A stretch of 64,000 nucleotides of DNA from Sipunculus nudus (Eukaryota; Annelida; Sipuncula; Golfingiida; Sipunculidae): contig CM049309.1 of assembly GCA_026874595.1 (NCBI GenBank), forward strand, positions 19,535,576-19,599,575, in the 5' to 3' direction. The notes under the pieces were generated by a model. It was given only the letters and a program-made list of their open reading frames with translations, was not told the DNA's origin and made no database searches. The translations under genes were made by a program, and so were the position numbers. Below, in pieces: positions 50,303 to 62,740 of this stretch (position 1 is its first letter; every line of letters starts with the position of its first letter).

Positions 50303-53300
50303 ATTTCCATATCAACCATATTCTTTCTTGCCGTATCTATTCATATATGTACATCCAATGACCATTCAGCAAGATTTACATTTTCATAATGATATAACTG
50401 TTGATAAATAATTATTCATAGTTATTGTAGTATTTTAGTTTTGTAAATTAACTGGTTTTCAGTTTTACCACTTGTTACCCAAAGTATTTAATCCATCAAG
50501 TCTAATATACTGTGTTACGGGTACAGGCACTGTAACACCTGTGGGTCCAATGTTACCTGAAGGCTAATGAACCAAAAACTCTCCCTAAACAATTTTTGGG
50601 TCTGGCATTCAGCAGTATCCGATGTGTGATGAGAATGTAATCCCTGCGCCGCCTGTTGGACAGCTCGTGTACTTTAAACGTGTTTCACCGGCACACTGAA
50701 ACACGGTGAAATGGATATCAACCAAAGTGCATTAAAAATTGCTTATTTTATACAAAAATATTCTACTTAAAATTAAACTTGTAATTTGTGTATGACGTTG
50801 TGAGTCTTTTGTACCATTATTGATTATCAAGTGGGGCCGATGCTGCTTCCTTATATTAGATTCAGTTGGATTATGTTTGAAGTTTACTTGAAGTTTTATT
50901 CATTATATTTATGCACCCCGGATCCTGTCATAGCAACATTGGATTCACACTCACTGAAATTTAAGAGTTTGATCACTTATAAAAATAAGCAACTTGAAGA
51001 TACTGATAATTTCTAATGACTTCAGTAAAATCCAGTAAATACGGGAGGATCCTCGTGGAGTCCCTAACTGTACGCCTTGCTTTGAATTTTGACCAGTAAA
51101 ATTATTTTAGGAACTGAGAGCCGGCCATTCATTCAACACAATATGGCTACCCTACCCAAGCTATGTATATAGGTCATTTAGCATATCCTGACATATGGGA
51201 CTGACCACATAACTGTTTGCCTGTAAAATGTTTAGCAACAGATTGAAAATCAGTATACATGTTATTTATAAATTTATTATTAAATTTATATATCCTGCTT
51301 ACCTTGCGATATTCATTTGAATCAGTGGAGTGATGTTTGCTTCAATCAGTGCGACAGCCTGTTCAGAACCTGCATCAGCCACAGCAATGCTTTAATAGAC
51401 CTGCTCCAGTCTGTCCACTCGTAGGGGTCATCTCAGGGTCAAGCCAAACCAGATGGCCCAGATGTGACAGGGATTGCCAGGGGACACTTAATGTTGTTTC
51501 ACAGTTAGGTGAAATGCTAGTTGTAATCAGGGTGATACGTAATTTCAACACATCTTCAATACACATAAACATTTGCTTGTTGAAATATTGTTTAAATTAA
51601 CAATTTAAAGACACCGTCTGCATGTCAATATATCATAAGGAAAGAGGGTAAGAATCACACAAATATATCAATTAAAAAAATGTTTTCTGGTTTTTCTTTT
51701 TTTCTGGTCATAAATTTTTATTCATATGTACTAATTTATTTCTGAATTACCACTAACTTGATTTGCATGGAAAATCAGATAATATATAACTCACGAGTCT
51801 TCAGAATATAAAAAATCTGTTCAATTAATTTCTAAAACATCGCCAATGATTAAAAAAATTCTGTTGTGATTAAATTTTAAATTTAACAAAAGTGTTTTAC
51901 AAAATATTTTGTTTGTTTATGTAGGTGTATTGTTAATACTATACCCATAAAATACAGAAAAAAACTGTTATTATCTAAAAGATGGTAAGAGGTTTTGAAA
52001 ACATGTTAAGATATTTTTATTTTTTAAAGTAAAATATAAATGTTATTATACAACTTTAATGAAACTGCAGTTAAAATTAAGGTCATTTTACCCATGTGAA
52101 TACTGCAGTTCAGTCGTTTGATTGTGCACCTAATAAATTTACTTACAACAGTCAAATTACTCAGTCAGCTTAAACATCATCAGATGGCTGAAAACACGGC
52201 AATCACAACAAAAACGGCCATGAATGTTATAACATAATTTTATAAGTTTTTCTTAAAAAGGTTTCACTTAAAGTATATTGAATGTTACTTGCATCCTGAT
52301 AAGCATTTGTTATATAAAAGTCTTCCCAGTATCGACCGTATATATATAATAATATATATATATATATATGATTATTAAAAGACTGAATAAATTAAATAAG
52401 GAGACAACTTGCATGCGAACTGCCGCGTATATTTCTAGCGACCTTTTTGAAAAAAATATGCAAATGCTGCATTTTGCCATTTTTTTTTTTCGATGTTCGC
52501 ATCCTTCGTAAAACGTTCACGTGCATATAACCCCCTGAAATCAGTAAAAAATTGCCACTGTATCACTGTCATTGAAACTTCCGCGTACGCCGCGAATGCC
52601 GCGCGCACCACGTGCCTGTTCGCTCGACGTTTACTTAGGCAGTGTTTTCACGGCAAAGTCCAGCATTTACATTTTATGCTGAAAAAGTTCGCCGAAAATG
52701 CGCGGTCGGGGTTCGCCCGAAATGGGTACGCCAACAATGCGCGGGGGTTCGCATGTGACGGAAATTGCATTGTCGGCGAACACCGGCACATTTTTGGAAA
52801 ACTTTTAAGCACAAAATGTGAATGCCATTTTTTCGATGTTCGCATCCTTCAAAAATTGTTCGCATGCATGTGAAAACACCGCTTAAAATACCCCTTTGCG
52901 GCACGCAGATATAGTGATTTCTGGCGAAGGGTTCAACGCCTTGAAGCACCAAAGCAATCCTTAATTCATCATTCAACGTCAACGCAAGAAACATCATTAA
53001 TTAAACGCAGAAAAATCACGTTCATGGGAATTAAGGCTTCAGGAGTCTGAATAAAAACATCTTCCATGAATTCTTTTTAAAAGTCCATTTTATTAATATG
53101 ACGTAAGAATAATGTCCAAGAAAAGGATTCTTGTTGATTTTAATGGCTCTGCTTGTACCAGTCCTTTTAAAAGGACTATTTTAAAAGATATTTATTACAG
53201 AAATATGCTTGATTTCAGTTATTTTTTAGATAACTGGCTTATTACAAGAAGAGTATTTATAGATATTAAAAGCATGACATTTGAGCATAAGATCGGCTGT

Positions 53301-53419
53301 TCATGCAGGCATAATCAATAAATGGTGTCTATATAAATGAGAATAGGTATTTTTATTCAGCAGGCATGCGTTTTTATTCATAATACCTGAAAATACCTAT
53401 TTAAGAAAAGAAATGAATG

Positions 53420-53421
<2 letters not shown>

Positions 53422-53487
<66 letters not shown>

Positions 53488-53639
53488 CGTATATATATAT
53501 AAATAATATATTATAGGTTGTATATATAATATATTATAAATTGTTCATATATGTAGATATTATATCATATATAGGTTATATTAATGTAAAAAATGTATTA
53601 TAATTTTCATTTTTATAAATACATTTAATAATAATAATA

Positions 53640-53670
<31 letters not shown>

Positions 53671-53682
53671 TTATTATTATTA

Positions 53683-53716
<34 letters not shown>
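53422..53716. repeat. TA tract followed by AAT/ATT inverted microsatellite
   Basis: A ~60-bp TA tract at 53422-53482 is followed at 53626-53716 by AAT repeats that switch to ATT repeats. The second block can fold on itself. Confidence 0.88.
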
Positions 53717-54183
53717 ATAGTCACTATCTATAAAAGGTTTTGACACTTACACATGACATATAGTACTTTGCAAGAATATGGTAATTATAACGTCAGAATA
53801 GTAACAAATTGTGTCCCTATTTACATGAATCTGTTTGTAATTTTTTTTTCAATAAATGACTTTACAGTTCTTTAAATATCTTTTTTATATATAATTCAAT
53901 GTAATGAAAGCTGTTTGAGAAATAACACATTTCAATACATTACATTAACATCACTTTAAAATGTTGATAAAACTATATTTTTTTATCCCATTAAGAATAC
54001 ATTTATCCAACATAGGCCCAACGTTGCACGTCCAACCTGGGCCAACATACAAGATTCAGCATGTGTGCAATGTATATCCAACGTTGGCCCAACGTTGTGC
54101 ACCCAACCCCAACCAATATCCAACGTTCCAACATACGTGCAATGTATATCCTACGTTGGCCCAACGTATGCATGCTGGCTGGG

Positions 54184-57100
54184 TTTCCTATTCAAAATAT
54201 AAATATTATTCACTTTACGGCCTGGTTGACTTATCTCATATATATCCGTGGTTCATGGCATCCCTAATAATTGGCAATTATTTATCCTCCTTGGATATGG
54301 ATATAAAGTAATGTGACGTAACAGTGAAGCGCTTGCACGTGGAGAAAGTCTCGCTGTAAACAGGGGTCGGCAGCTCTTGATTATTGGTACAATGAATATG
54401 GGCGCCTCTTTAGTACGTCACGTCTATTATGACCTCATCACTAATCCCTGATATGCCCATTTCACAGATTAGTGGCACAATGTTGCTATAGAATAGACTT
54501 GTTAGTCATAAAATGGTTTTAAATTGTTTACCGGAAAATGACATAAGGTACGCTATTATTTCCATTACAGTTGATTACCCTTTTTCCTCTTTCTGCCCTA
54601 AGATCAACAATTTTGGACTTTCTTTGATTTTCAAAAAAATAATCACAAAAAAACTGATAAACAGGGGTGCTGGAACAGACTATAATAATACTAAAAATCA
54701 TCAAAATTATAAAAAATGCACTAGAAATAGATGAAGTAAAATGTGTGCACTGATCTGGTAATATTATTATTTTGTAAGAATATTATTTTGTCTGGTGACT
54801 ACATCATAGTTATTATATAGACATGTAGGCTATACAATTATGATATTGTAAACCAGAATGTAGGCCTACATATCAGTTGAGGTGATGTACCAATCTATAT
54901 TCTGTCCCGGGGACGGGGGGGGGGGGGGGGGGGGTTGAATGAGTTTATCTCTTACAGTAATAATATTGGAATTATTAGATTTTCCTATTTGGTGTTACAA
55001 TCAGCCTTTCAATTATTCATTCAGTCAATATTAAGAAAGGTCATGATGGTCAAACTGCATGACTGGTCATCACAAAGGGATTAGCTCAACCAGCTTCTTC
55101 AGCAATAAACTAGATGTAGTCTTAGCTTTTTTGGACAGCTCAAATAACTCTATCCCCCCCCCCTCCTGGATGCATTAATCAGACATACCTGTGTTTTGCA
55201 TGCTACATAATCTCATGCTTCAGTAACACAGGTTCACCTGGTGAGCTGCAGAACAAATGCTACCTTTAACATCAATGATTGGATGGTCTTTACCCTGGAC
55301 AATTTAAAGTCAGCCTGGTATATATTCCTTTGAATTAAAGATTTATAAATTTTGGGGGTCCAGAAAACCTCCAAAATTTAACAGGTATTTCTTTGGTGTA
55401 ATCTAAACTGTCAACAAAGTTTATTTTTTTAAATCTGTTCATAACCTTTGGGATAAAGTTGCTAACTGGCAAACCAACCAAGGGGCAACATAACAGTTTG
55501 ACTCATGACAAAGGCATGATTTAAAAAAAAATTCTTGCTTAAATTATTTTAATGAAATTTGAAAAAGTTAGTCCAATGACTTGGTGAGTTGGGAAACCCA
55601 AGTCTGTGTTTTTCAGGATTCACATTCAAGGTGTGGGTACTTTGTATCATTATAAACTTTTCCTTGAAGAGTTCATCTGTCACTGTTATGTCACTTCTGG
55701 ACAAGAAGTGTGTGCTGATGTAACAATAACCCCCACCCCAACAACCCGTCCAGCCAATATCAAACATGAAAGGGGCACATTATGTTCTTCCAGCTTGCAG
55801 ATGGGGTTGTAAGTCTTGTCCTAGCTAAATGTTCAAATTCAAGCCCAGTCAACAGTAAATTTTATGTCAGAATTAGGGAACTTAACATGCTTTTCCTCCC
55901 GACAGTGATTACAGCATTTACAATTGAATTGTACATTGACAGCATTCCAGTAAATTTTAAAGATAAACAATGATAAAGCATCATTTTAGGCACAGTCTTT
56001 GGGATTGTTGGATTTTTTTTAAGGACAAGTATTGATTGCTGTCAGAAGGTAAAGCCCGTTACATTTCATAATTCTGACATAGAATGTACCGTTGGTAGGC
56101 CTGGGATATGAGCATTTAGTGGGGACATCCAACAAACCTTCTGTCCAGATCTGACCCCTAGAAGAACTGAACATGTCTTTTCATGCTAAATGCTGCTGGG
56201 CCAGGGGGTTGGCGGGAGCAGGTGTTTTTGAGGCCCGCCAGAGTTCAGTTCTGGACTAATGCTAGTCTAGACAATTGAGAGCACATTCTACATGATATGT
56301 ATTATGACACTTCATTTATCCAAAATTAATAATTTTCTAGCATGTCTTTCTAACATTATCTTTATGAGTATGCACTGACAGTTAACAAATGTTTGAGCCA
56401 ATTGTATGCAAGTTATTATTTGTCTTATTTTCTTTTTGAGTAGCATTGGCCTTATGTTAAAATGAAAGAAACAAATCAGTGAAAAGAATCCTACTTCTGC
56501 CTACTGTATCCAATCCTGTATATATATTTATATGCTGGTGTCTAATCATCATTTTTATATAAAAAAATAAAATAACCTCCAGATATAACATGGTAGTCAT
56601 ACATCATTAGTTGTAAAAGTGAATGTGTATCCACTCACAAGAGGTGGAGTGATCATATGTAATGCTATTACTGGTACTTCAGTATACAATGATTCAATTA
56701 TCTGTTCCAAGGCCTGAGATTATATCATGTTCTGACCAGGACTGTAGAGTGAGGAAGTATATAGATCCTATACTGTTACAGGGAGGTGACCTTTGTTTCG
56801 TGTGAACTGTATATTACTGACTGATGATGTAGCATGTAACATCAGCATGTTCATACATTGTGCAGGCCTGAACAAATTGAAAATTAATTAAACAAATTGA
56901 TAATATTATTTTGCATAGCCTATCTAAAACATTCCCATGGTTAAAAAGATGTTAAAATTTGATGAACCAAATATATTATCTCTAAGTGTTTTTGGTATAT
57001 GCTGGTCTGCTGATGAATAGACAGGTTCCCAGTACCGTGAATGTATAGATGATTTATTGAAGAAGCTATTGTAGAAAATAACAATTACAAAGTTTAGGTA

Positions 57101-57227
57101 CTGGATCAACACAGACTCTGGTTACTCAAACTGCATGTGTACAGCTAGCCATTCAAGCCGAGATGTTGATGAATTTACTTTCAAATCACAAAAAATAACT
57201 GCTGGCTGCAGGCTGGTCCCCCTTTAA
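54184..57227. other. Probable SWAP70/DEF6 intron or intergenic DNA
   Basis: Short open frames near 55606-55973 have no recognisable family. A small MITE end lies at 54664 and a G20 tract at 54915-54934. Confidence 0.45.
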
Positions 57228-59400
57228 TTGTATCCCGAGACAAAGTCGGGATACTATGGTTTCACGACGGTCCCGCTGCCGCCGCCACAGAAAAACCTTG
57301 TGAGCAGGATAACTCAAAAAATATTTCACTGATCTTTTTCAAACTTTACATTTGTATAAATATAGGTAAGGGGACGAAGCCTATTTAAAATGGGGTCATG
57401 ACCTATGCTAGGAGAGTGACCTTGACCTTAAATAGGTCTTTACATTTTTACTGAAAATAACACAAATTCCTAAATATCTCCAGTAAGCTTGCATGTACTG
57501 GTCCAAAAATCAAGGTGACTAAAGATCTTGGATAGCCTTGTGATATACCTGAAACTGGTGGCAACACCTGTTATCCTTTTCTTGTTTTTTTTTTACGCCT
57601 TTTAATACCCCCATAATTGTCACTTGACAGTACTGTAAGCATTATAAGTCAAAAACTAGATAGAGATGTAGAGAGATGGGTTATGGAATGAGGTCTATTT
57701 ACATTTGGGTCATGACCTTTACCATGAGAGTGGCCTTGACCTTTAATGTGTCCATATTTGGTGAAAATCACACACCTCATATGATATCTCCAGTGTTGAT
57801 AGCCATATGGATTTCAAACATGACTTATGTAGGGCCCACCATTAATATAAGAACCCTATAGGTTCTAGGGTCATGAGGTCAAAGGTCAAGGTCACTGGAC
57901 TCGCATCTTAAAAGATACTGCACATGGATGCATTTTAAGCCAAACTTTCATCCCAGGTCTTCCATCTTGAATATATAGCTCACTTGCCAATAGTGGATGA
58001 TCCATATCAATTTTGGGGTCACAAGGTCAAAGGTCAAGGCCACAGGAGCTATTTGTCAAATAATTAGTTTCTGGATGAGAATTCCTGCTTTTATTGATGT
58101 ATTGATTTCAAAATTGATTTATATATGTCTCATTGAAAAAGCAAGACTCCAATTGATTTTGGGGTTATGAGGTAAAAGGTCAAGGTCACAGGACACATCT
58201 TTAAAAAGATTGTGGATGCATTTTCAGCCAAAAGTTTCATCTCAGAACTTTCATGTGGCACATATAGTTCATCTGCCAATAGAGGAAGACCCCTATCAAT
58301 TTTGAGGTCACAAGGTCAAAGGTGAAGGTCACAGGAGCCATCTGTCCAAAAATTAGTTTCTGGTAGATAATTCCTGCTTTTAATGATGTATGGATTTCAA
58401 ACTTGACTTGTATATGACCCATTGGAAAAGCAAGACCCTAATTGATTTTGGGGTCATAAGGTCAAAGGTCAAGGTCACAGGACACATCTTTAAAAAGATG
58501 TAGATGCATTTTCAGCCAAAAGTTTCATCTCAGAACTTTCATCTTGCACATATAGTTCACCTGCCAAGAGAGGAAGAACCCTATCAATTTTGAGGTCACA
58601 AGGTCAAAGGTGAAGGTCACAGGAGCCATCTGTCCAAAAATTAGTTTCTGGATGATAATTCCTGCTTTTATTGATGTATAGATTTCAAACTTGACTTGTA
58701 TATGTCCCATTGGAAAAGCAAGACGTGAATTGATTTTTGGGGTCATGAGGTCAAAGGCCAAGGTCACAGGACACATCTTTAAAAAGATTGTGGATGCATT
58801 TTCAGCCAAACATTTCATCTCAGACATTTCACCTTGCACATACAGTTCCCCTGCCAATAGAGAAAGACGCCTGTCAATTGTGAGGTCACAACGTCAAAGG
58901 TGAAGGTCACAGGAGCCATCTGTCCAAAAATTAGTTCCCGAGATGATAATTAAAGCTTGGATTAATATATGGATTTCAAACCTGACTTATATATGACCAA
59001 TCAATAAATCTAGACCTTTATGATTTATATTTAAAAGTGGATGATCAATATCAATTTTGGGGTCACAAGGTTAAAGGTCAAGGCAACAGGAGCCATCTGC
59101 TAAAAAATTAGTTTCTGGATGAGAATTCCTGCTTTTATTGATGTATAAATTTCAAACTTGACTTATATATGTCCCATTGAAAAAGCAAGACCCAAATTGA
59201 TTTTGGGGTCATGAGGTCAAAGGTCAAGGTCACAGGACCAACATCTTCAAAAAGGTTGTGGATTGATAGATGGAAGAAACAATAATTGCTTGCCAAGTGT
59301 CCATATATGCTGCTAAGAATGGGGGCCTATTCTTAAAGGGGGGGGGGGGCGTACTATATCTTGGGATACTCTGGCACTTGCGGTGCCAAGAAATGTCTAG
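57228..59400. mobile_element. Helitron-like element with 288-bp tandem core, related family
   Basis: Has the same architecture as the elements at 28628 and 32145 but different core: A before TTGTATCCCGAG, 5' hairpin GTATCCCGA..TCGGGATAC, 3' hairpin GGCACTTGCGGTGCC, then CTAG before T. Between about 57850 and 59260 a ~288-bp unit made of two ~144-bp halves repeats. Each half carries GGTCAAAGGTCAAGGTCA or a one- to two-base variant. It encodes nothing. Confidence 0.75.
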
Positions 59401-59901
59401 TTATTTTCTCTTTCTAACTCACAGTTTATGCCATGAAGCCCAGTTAACAATTATTACAAAATGAATATACAATCAAACATGAAATATTCAAATACAATTA
59501 TTGTTTACCTGCCAACATGCCAATCAAGTTGGAATAGAACCTGTTTCTCATTTACAAACTTTCACTATTTCTCTTTCTAAATGCAATCAAGGCACCAAAC
59601 CTCATATATCAGCGGTTGACCTAAGATGAACACATGTTGATTAAAGATTGACTTGTTCAGGCTTGTGTGTGTGTGTTTTGAAGGTGTTATTTCATATAAT
59701 ATTTACTATCTGTCCGTATCTAAAACACAATGTAACATGTTTAAAAATACCCTGTGGTGATAATATGTAAGAGACAAGATTAGTAGCGAGAGAAATTTAA
59801 GATGCGGCCAGATTTAGATCTGCCAATCATCTGATATTAGAATTTTGATTTGGCCAAAGCAGATTAAGAATAAGCATGGGAAAATAATAATAATAATATA
59901 A

Positions 59902-60187
59902 GGCCAAAAAAAATAAAAGGTATGGTTCTCAGGCAGCGCCCGCATCAATTTTTACCCCCCGCATCAAAAATTTTTATTTTGATTTTCATCTTACAAGAAG
60001 ATAAATAATACAATTTATGTACTGCTTTTACCTGTTTAGCAAAAAAAATTGTTATTTTCATGCTTTTCCCTGATCATATGACATTTTTATCGAAACATTT
60101 AAAAAAAGGTCAAAAATAAAATACCGCCGCCCGCACTGATTTATGAAAAAAAGTGCCTGAGAACCATACCTATATTTTTTTTTGGCC
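59902..60187. mobile_element. MITE (286 bp) with TAA duplication in the retrotransposon tail
   Basis: GGCCAAAAAA..AGGTATGGTTCTCAGGCA is matched by its inverse ending TTTTTTGGCC. TAA flanks both sides (59899-59901, 60188-60190), as in PIF/Harbinger. It sits in the AAT-rich tail of the CR1-like fragment. Confidence 0.8.
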
Positions 60188-60378
60188 TAATAATAATATT
60201 TTATTTTTATAGAGTGTAAAATCCACTGAAGTTCTCTCAAACGCTTTACAACACACAAACTAAAAGGTTTAAATATTGCATTAAGGTACTTTTTATACAC
60301 ATATCATTAAAAGCAGCTGTTAAAACACAAGGGGAAATATCATAGTAAATGTGCTGAATGATTTTAGTGAAAGTATAA

Positions 60379-60905
60379 TTAGCTACCAAAATATTGCAAA
60401 AACATATAGGTTTTAAGCTTCTTTTTAAATGTGTCAAGATTAGAAGTTTGACATAGGTCCCATGGGAGAGAGTTCCACAAAGTGGCTCCTGCAACACAAA
60501 AAGGTCTATTAGCCACTAAGGTGGACCTTGTATATGGAACATACAGTAATTCTTGGTTTAATGATCTCAGACGTCTCGCAGGTATGTAAGGCTGGATTAA
60601 ATCCTGGAGGTATTTTGGAGCAATACCATGTTTTGCCTTGAACACCAACATAGCAACTTTAAACTTTATCCGTTGACACAGAGGGAGCCAATGTAGGGCT
60701 TGCAAGACAGGCGTCATATGCTCATATCCTTTACTGCCGCACAGGATTCGAGCTGCATAGTTTTGAACTCTCTGGAGCCTCTGTATGAGGGAAACTGGAT
60801 ATCCTAAGAGGAGAGCAATACCATAATCAAGCTTACTGGTCACAAATGCATGGATTAAACGCTCTTGTGATGGCTTATCTAAATAGGTTGTGATTTTGTT
60901 AATTC
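60379..60905 (-). pseudogene. CR1/L2-like non-LTR retrotransposon, C-terminal reverse transcriptase fragment
   Basis: The frame reads YLDKPSQERLIHAFVTSKLD, then LQRVQNYAARILCG, LHWLPLCQRIKFKVAMLVFK, APKYLQDLI and ATLWNSLPWDL..FKKKLKTYMF to a natural stop. This is the conserved tail of CR1/L2/Jockey-type ORF2 after the polymerase palm. An in-frame stop lies just upstream and no palm or endonuclease follows, so the copy is 5'-truncated. The 3' UTR runs to about 60191 and ends in ATT-rich repeats. Confidence 0.88.
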
Positions 60906-62051
60906 ATATTTTAGTGAGCCTGTCATGTGCATAAGAATGATTTTAGTCTTGACTTGAAAGATTTAGGTTTCAAAGCTGACAACTAGGAAAGAATATTGCA
61001 AGAATGAATCCTGGTTGTTATTCTACTAGTTTTAATCCTCTGGCTCTGTCATGCTCATTTATGTTCACTTTTAGTGATAAATATTCAGAATATAAAAGGG
61101 TAAAGACAATAGAAGTACATGTTTCAATGTACTAGTACTTCAAACAGGTGATTTTGCCTTCTTAGTGTCACCATGAGACATCTGAAAAAACAATACAAGG
61201 TCCACATATGCCACATATTCTACACAGTGAAGTAGAATTCTTGAGACTTATTTAAAACTTAAAAACATTACATTATTAAACACTAGCATTAATTGAGAAG
61301 TTTGTTACATTGGCAGTGAAATACATTTTCTTGTAAAATCCAGCACAGGGCCGTTTGTGCACTTGGTTTACATCCAGATTGGATTATACTGAACTGGTTG
61401 ACTTTAGTCTAGAAGTAGTATTTTTTTCTTCCACATTTTAGTTCGCTTTACTAAACCCTGAATTGATTTATTCAATAAAGGTGAGTTTGCTGTTTGCACT
61501 GGTTTGTTAATCTGATTTACTGTGCTAAACATAATATTTCACAAGGAGGACTTGGTCAAATTGAAGCAAAACTGGCCTCACAAAGCCTGGACTCACTGTT
61601 ATCGTGACTAAAGTAAACTAAACACTGAAGACCTCCCTTTCAATTCGACTACAGTAAACTGAACTGATGCAGTTTTGTGGCCCAGTGCAGACAGAGTGAT
61701 TCTGATCAGGATTATTTGCTAATATGGATACAGCTAACAAGGAGTGGCTTGGTTTTGTATGTTTGTTCTGGGTTCTTACTTTCTGCCAGATTACGTACCA
61801 TTTCATTTATGTAAACAAGGCCACTGTTTACCTTGTCAAGGGTAAGCTTTGAATAAAATATTGTGTGCTTGTCTACATGTTGAAAAACTATGTCTTTCAT
61901 AAAATCTTGTCTGTCCTGCCATGCATAAACTGACAGTGAAATCTGTCAGATTTTTATAATGTTTCTCACTGTATCCACGGTTTCACATTAACACTTATCA
62001 CCCATAGCTAGTAAAGCCATTTAATACAAATTACTAGCATTTGTATCTCAG
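60906..62051. other. Stretch without recognised features
   Basis: AT-rich; no family match, repeat or splice-supported exon seen. Confidence 0.45.
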
Positions 62052-62395
62052 TGGGTAAAACCTGGGTTAAGGGTGGTTTTCCATGTGCGCGGAAGAAACA
62101 GCTCACATGGAAAAGGACTGCAGAAACAGTCCTTTTCCATGTGAGCATTTTGTATGCGTTTGCCGCGCAGCAATCACATGCCTTCCTGACACAACTGAAC
62201 GGACTTAAACACACGAGTACGGGAAAAGCCCCAAATGTGATGTCATTAAGGCGGAATTCCCATGCGTTTGCCGTGCAGCAATCGCATACATGGAAATAGC
62301 ACATGACTTTTTAACTGGTTGGATTTTCGCCATGCGGCAGCCGTGCGGCAAACGCTTGCAAAACAGGTACATGGAAAAGCACCCAGGTTTTACCC
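62052..62395. mobile_element. MITE-like inverted-repeat element
   Basis: GGGTAAAACCTGGG at 62053 pairs with CCCAGGTTTTACCC at 62378. Just inside, GGTTTTCCATGTGC pairs with GTACATGGAAAAGC. The left end carries a ~7-base extra TAAGGGT. The inside has repeated GCGTTTGCCGYGCAGCAATC and its inverse. Further GGGTAAAACC copies lie at 62632-62740. Confidence 0.7.
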
Positions 62396-62740
62396 ATGTT
62401 TTACCCAGGGTTTTGTCCAGCATGTTATATAAGATTTTTCCCACGTGTATTTGCTTTTATCAAGCAGGACTTAGTTTCTTCCTTATTGGTCAGTAGAAGT
62501 TATACATAATTTTTTTAAATATTGGAAGCAAGACAAGTGGCTCTGACCACATCAACCATGTCTAAAAGAAGCCACTCATGCTTTAACTGTGTTTGGCTGT
62601 GCAGAGCACATCGCTCTCATCATTAGGGATTAGGGGTAAAACCCAGGAATCCTGGGTAATATCTGCAAAAACCATGTTTTACCCAGCCCAGGGTTTTTAC
62701 CTGGTTAAAGCTGGGTTTACCGGGGTGTTGTGTAAAACCT

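Larger units (their letters stand above)
47233..54183. mobile_element. Large inverted-repeat element, 6.95 kb, unclassified
   Basis: The left end is CCCAGCTGGCA, followed within 50 bp by ACGTTGGGCCAACGTAGG. The right end, read inward, is CCCAGCCAGCATGC followed by ACGTTGGGCCAACGTAGG. Further CCAACGTTGG palindromes lie inside both ends (47.23-47.37 and 54.01-54.17 kb). The right end has the longer array. I could not define a clean target duplication, so the exact edges and superfamily are open. Inside are DUF4806-like coding remnants on the minus strand and several AT microsatellites. Confidence 0.68.

Noticed and set aside
55606-55973. Two overlapping frames as exons of SWAP70/DEF6
   Set aside because: No match to PH or coiled-coil regions, and no convincing splice sites.
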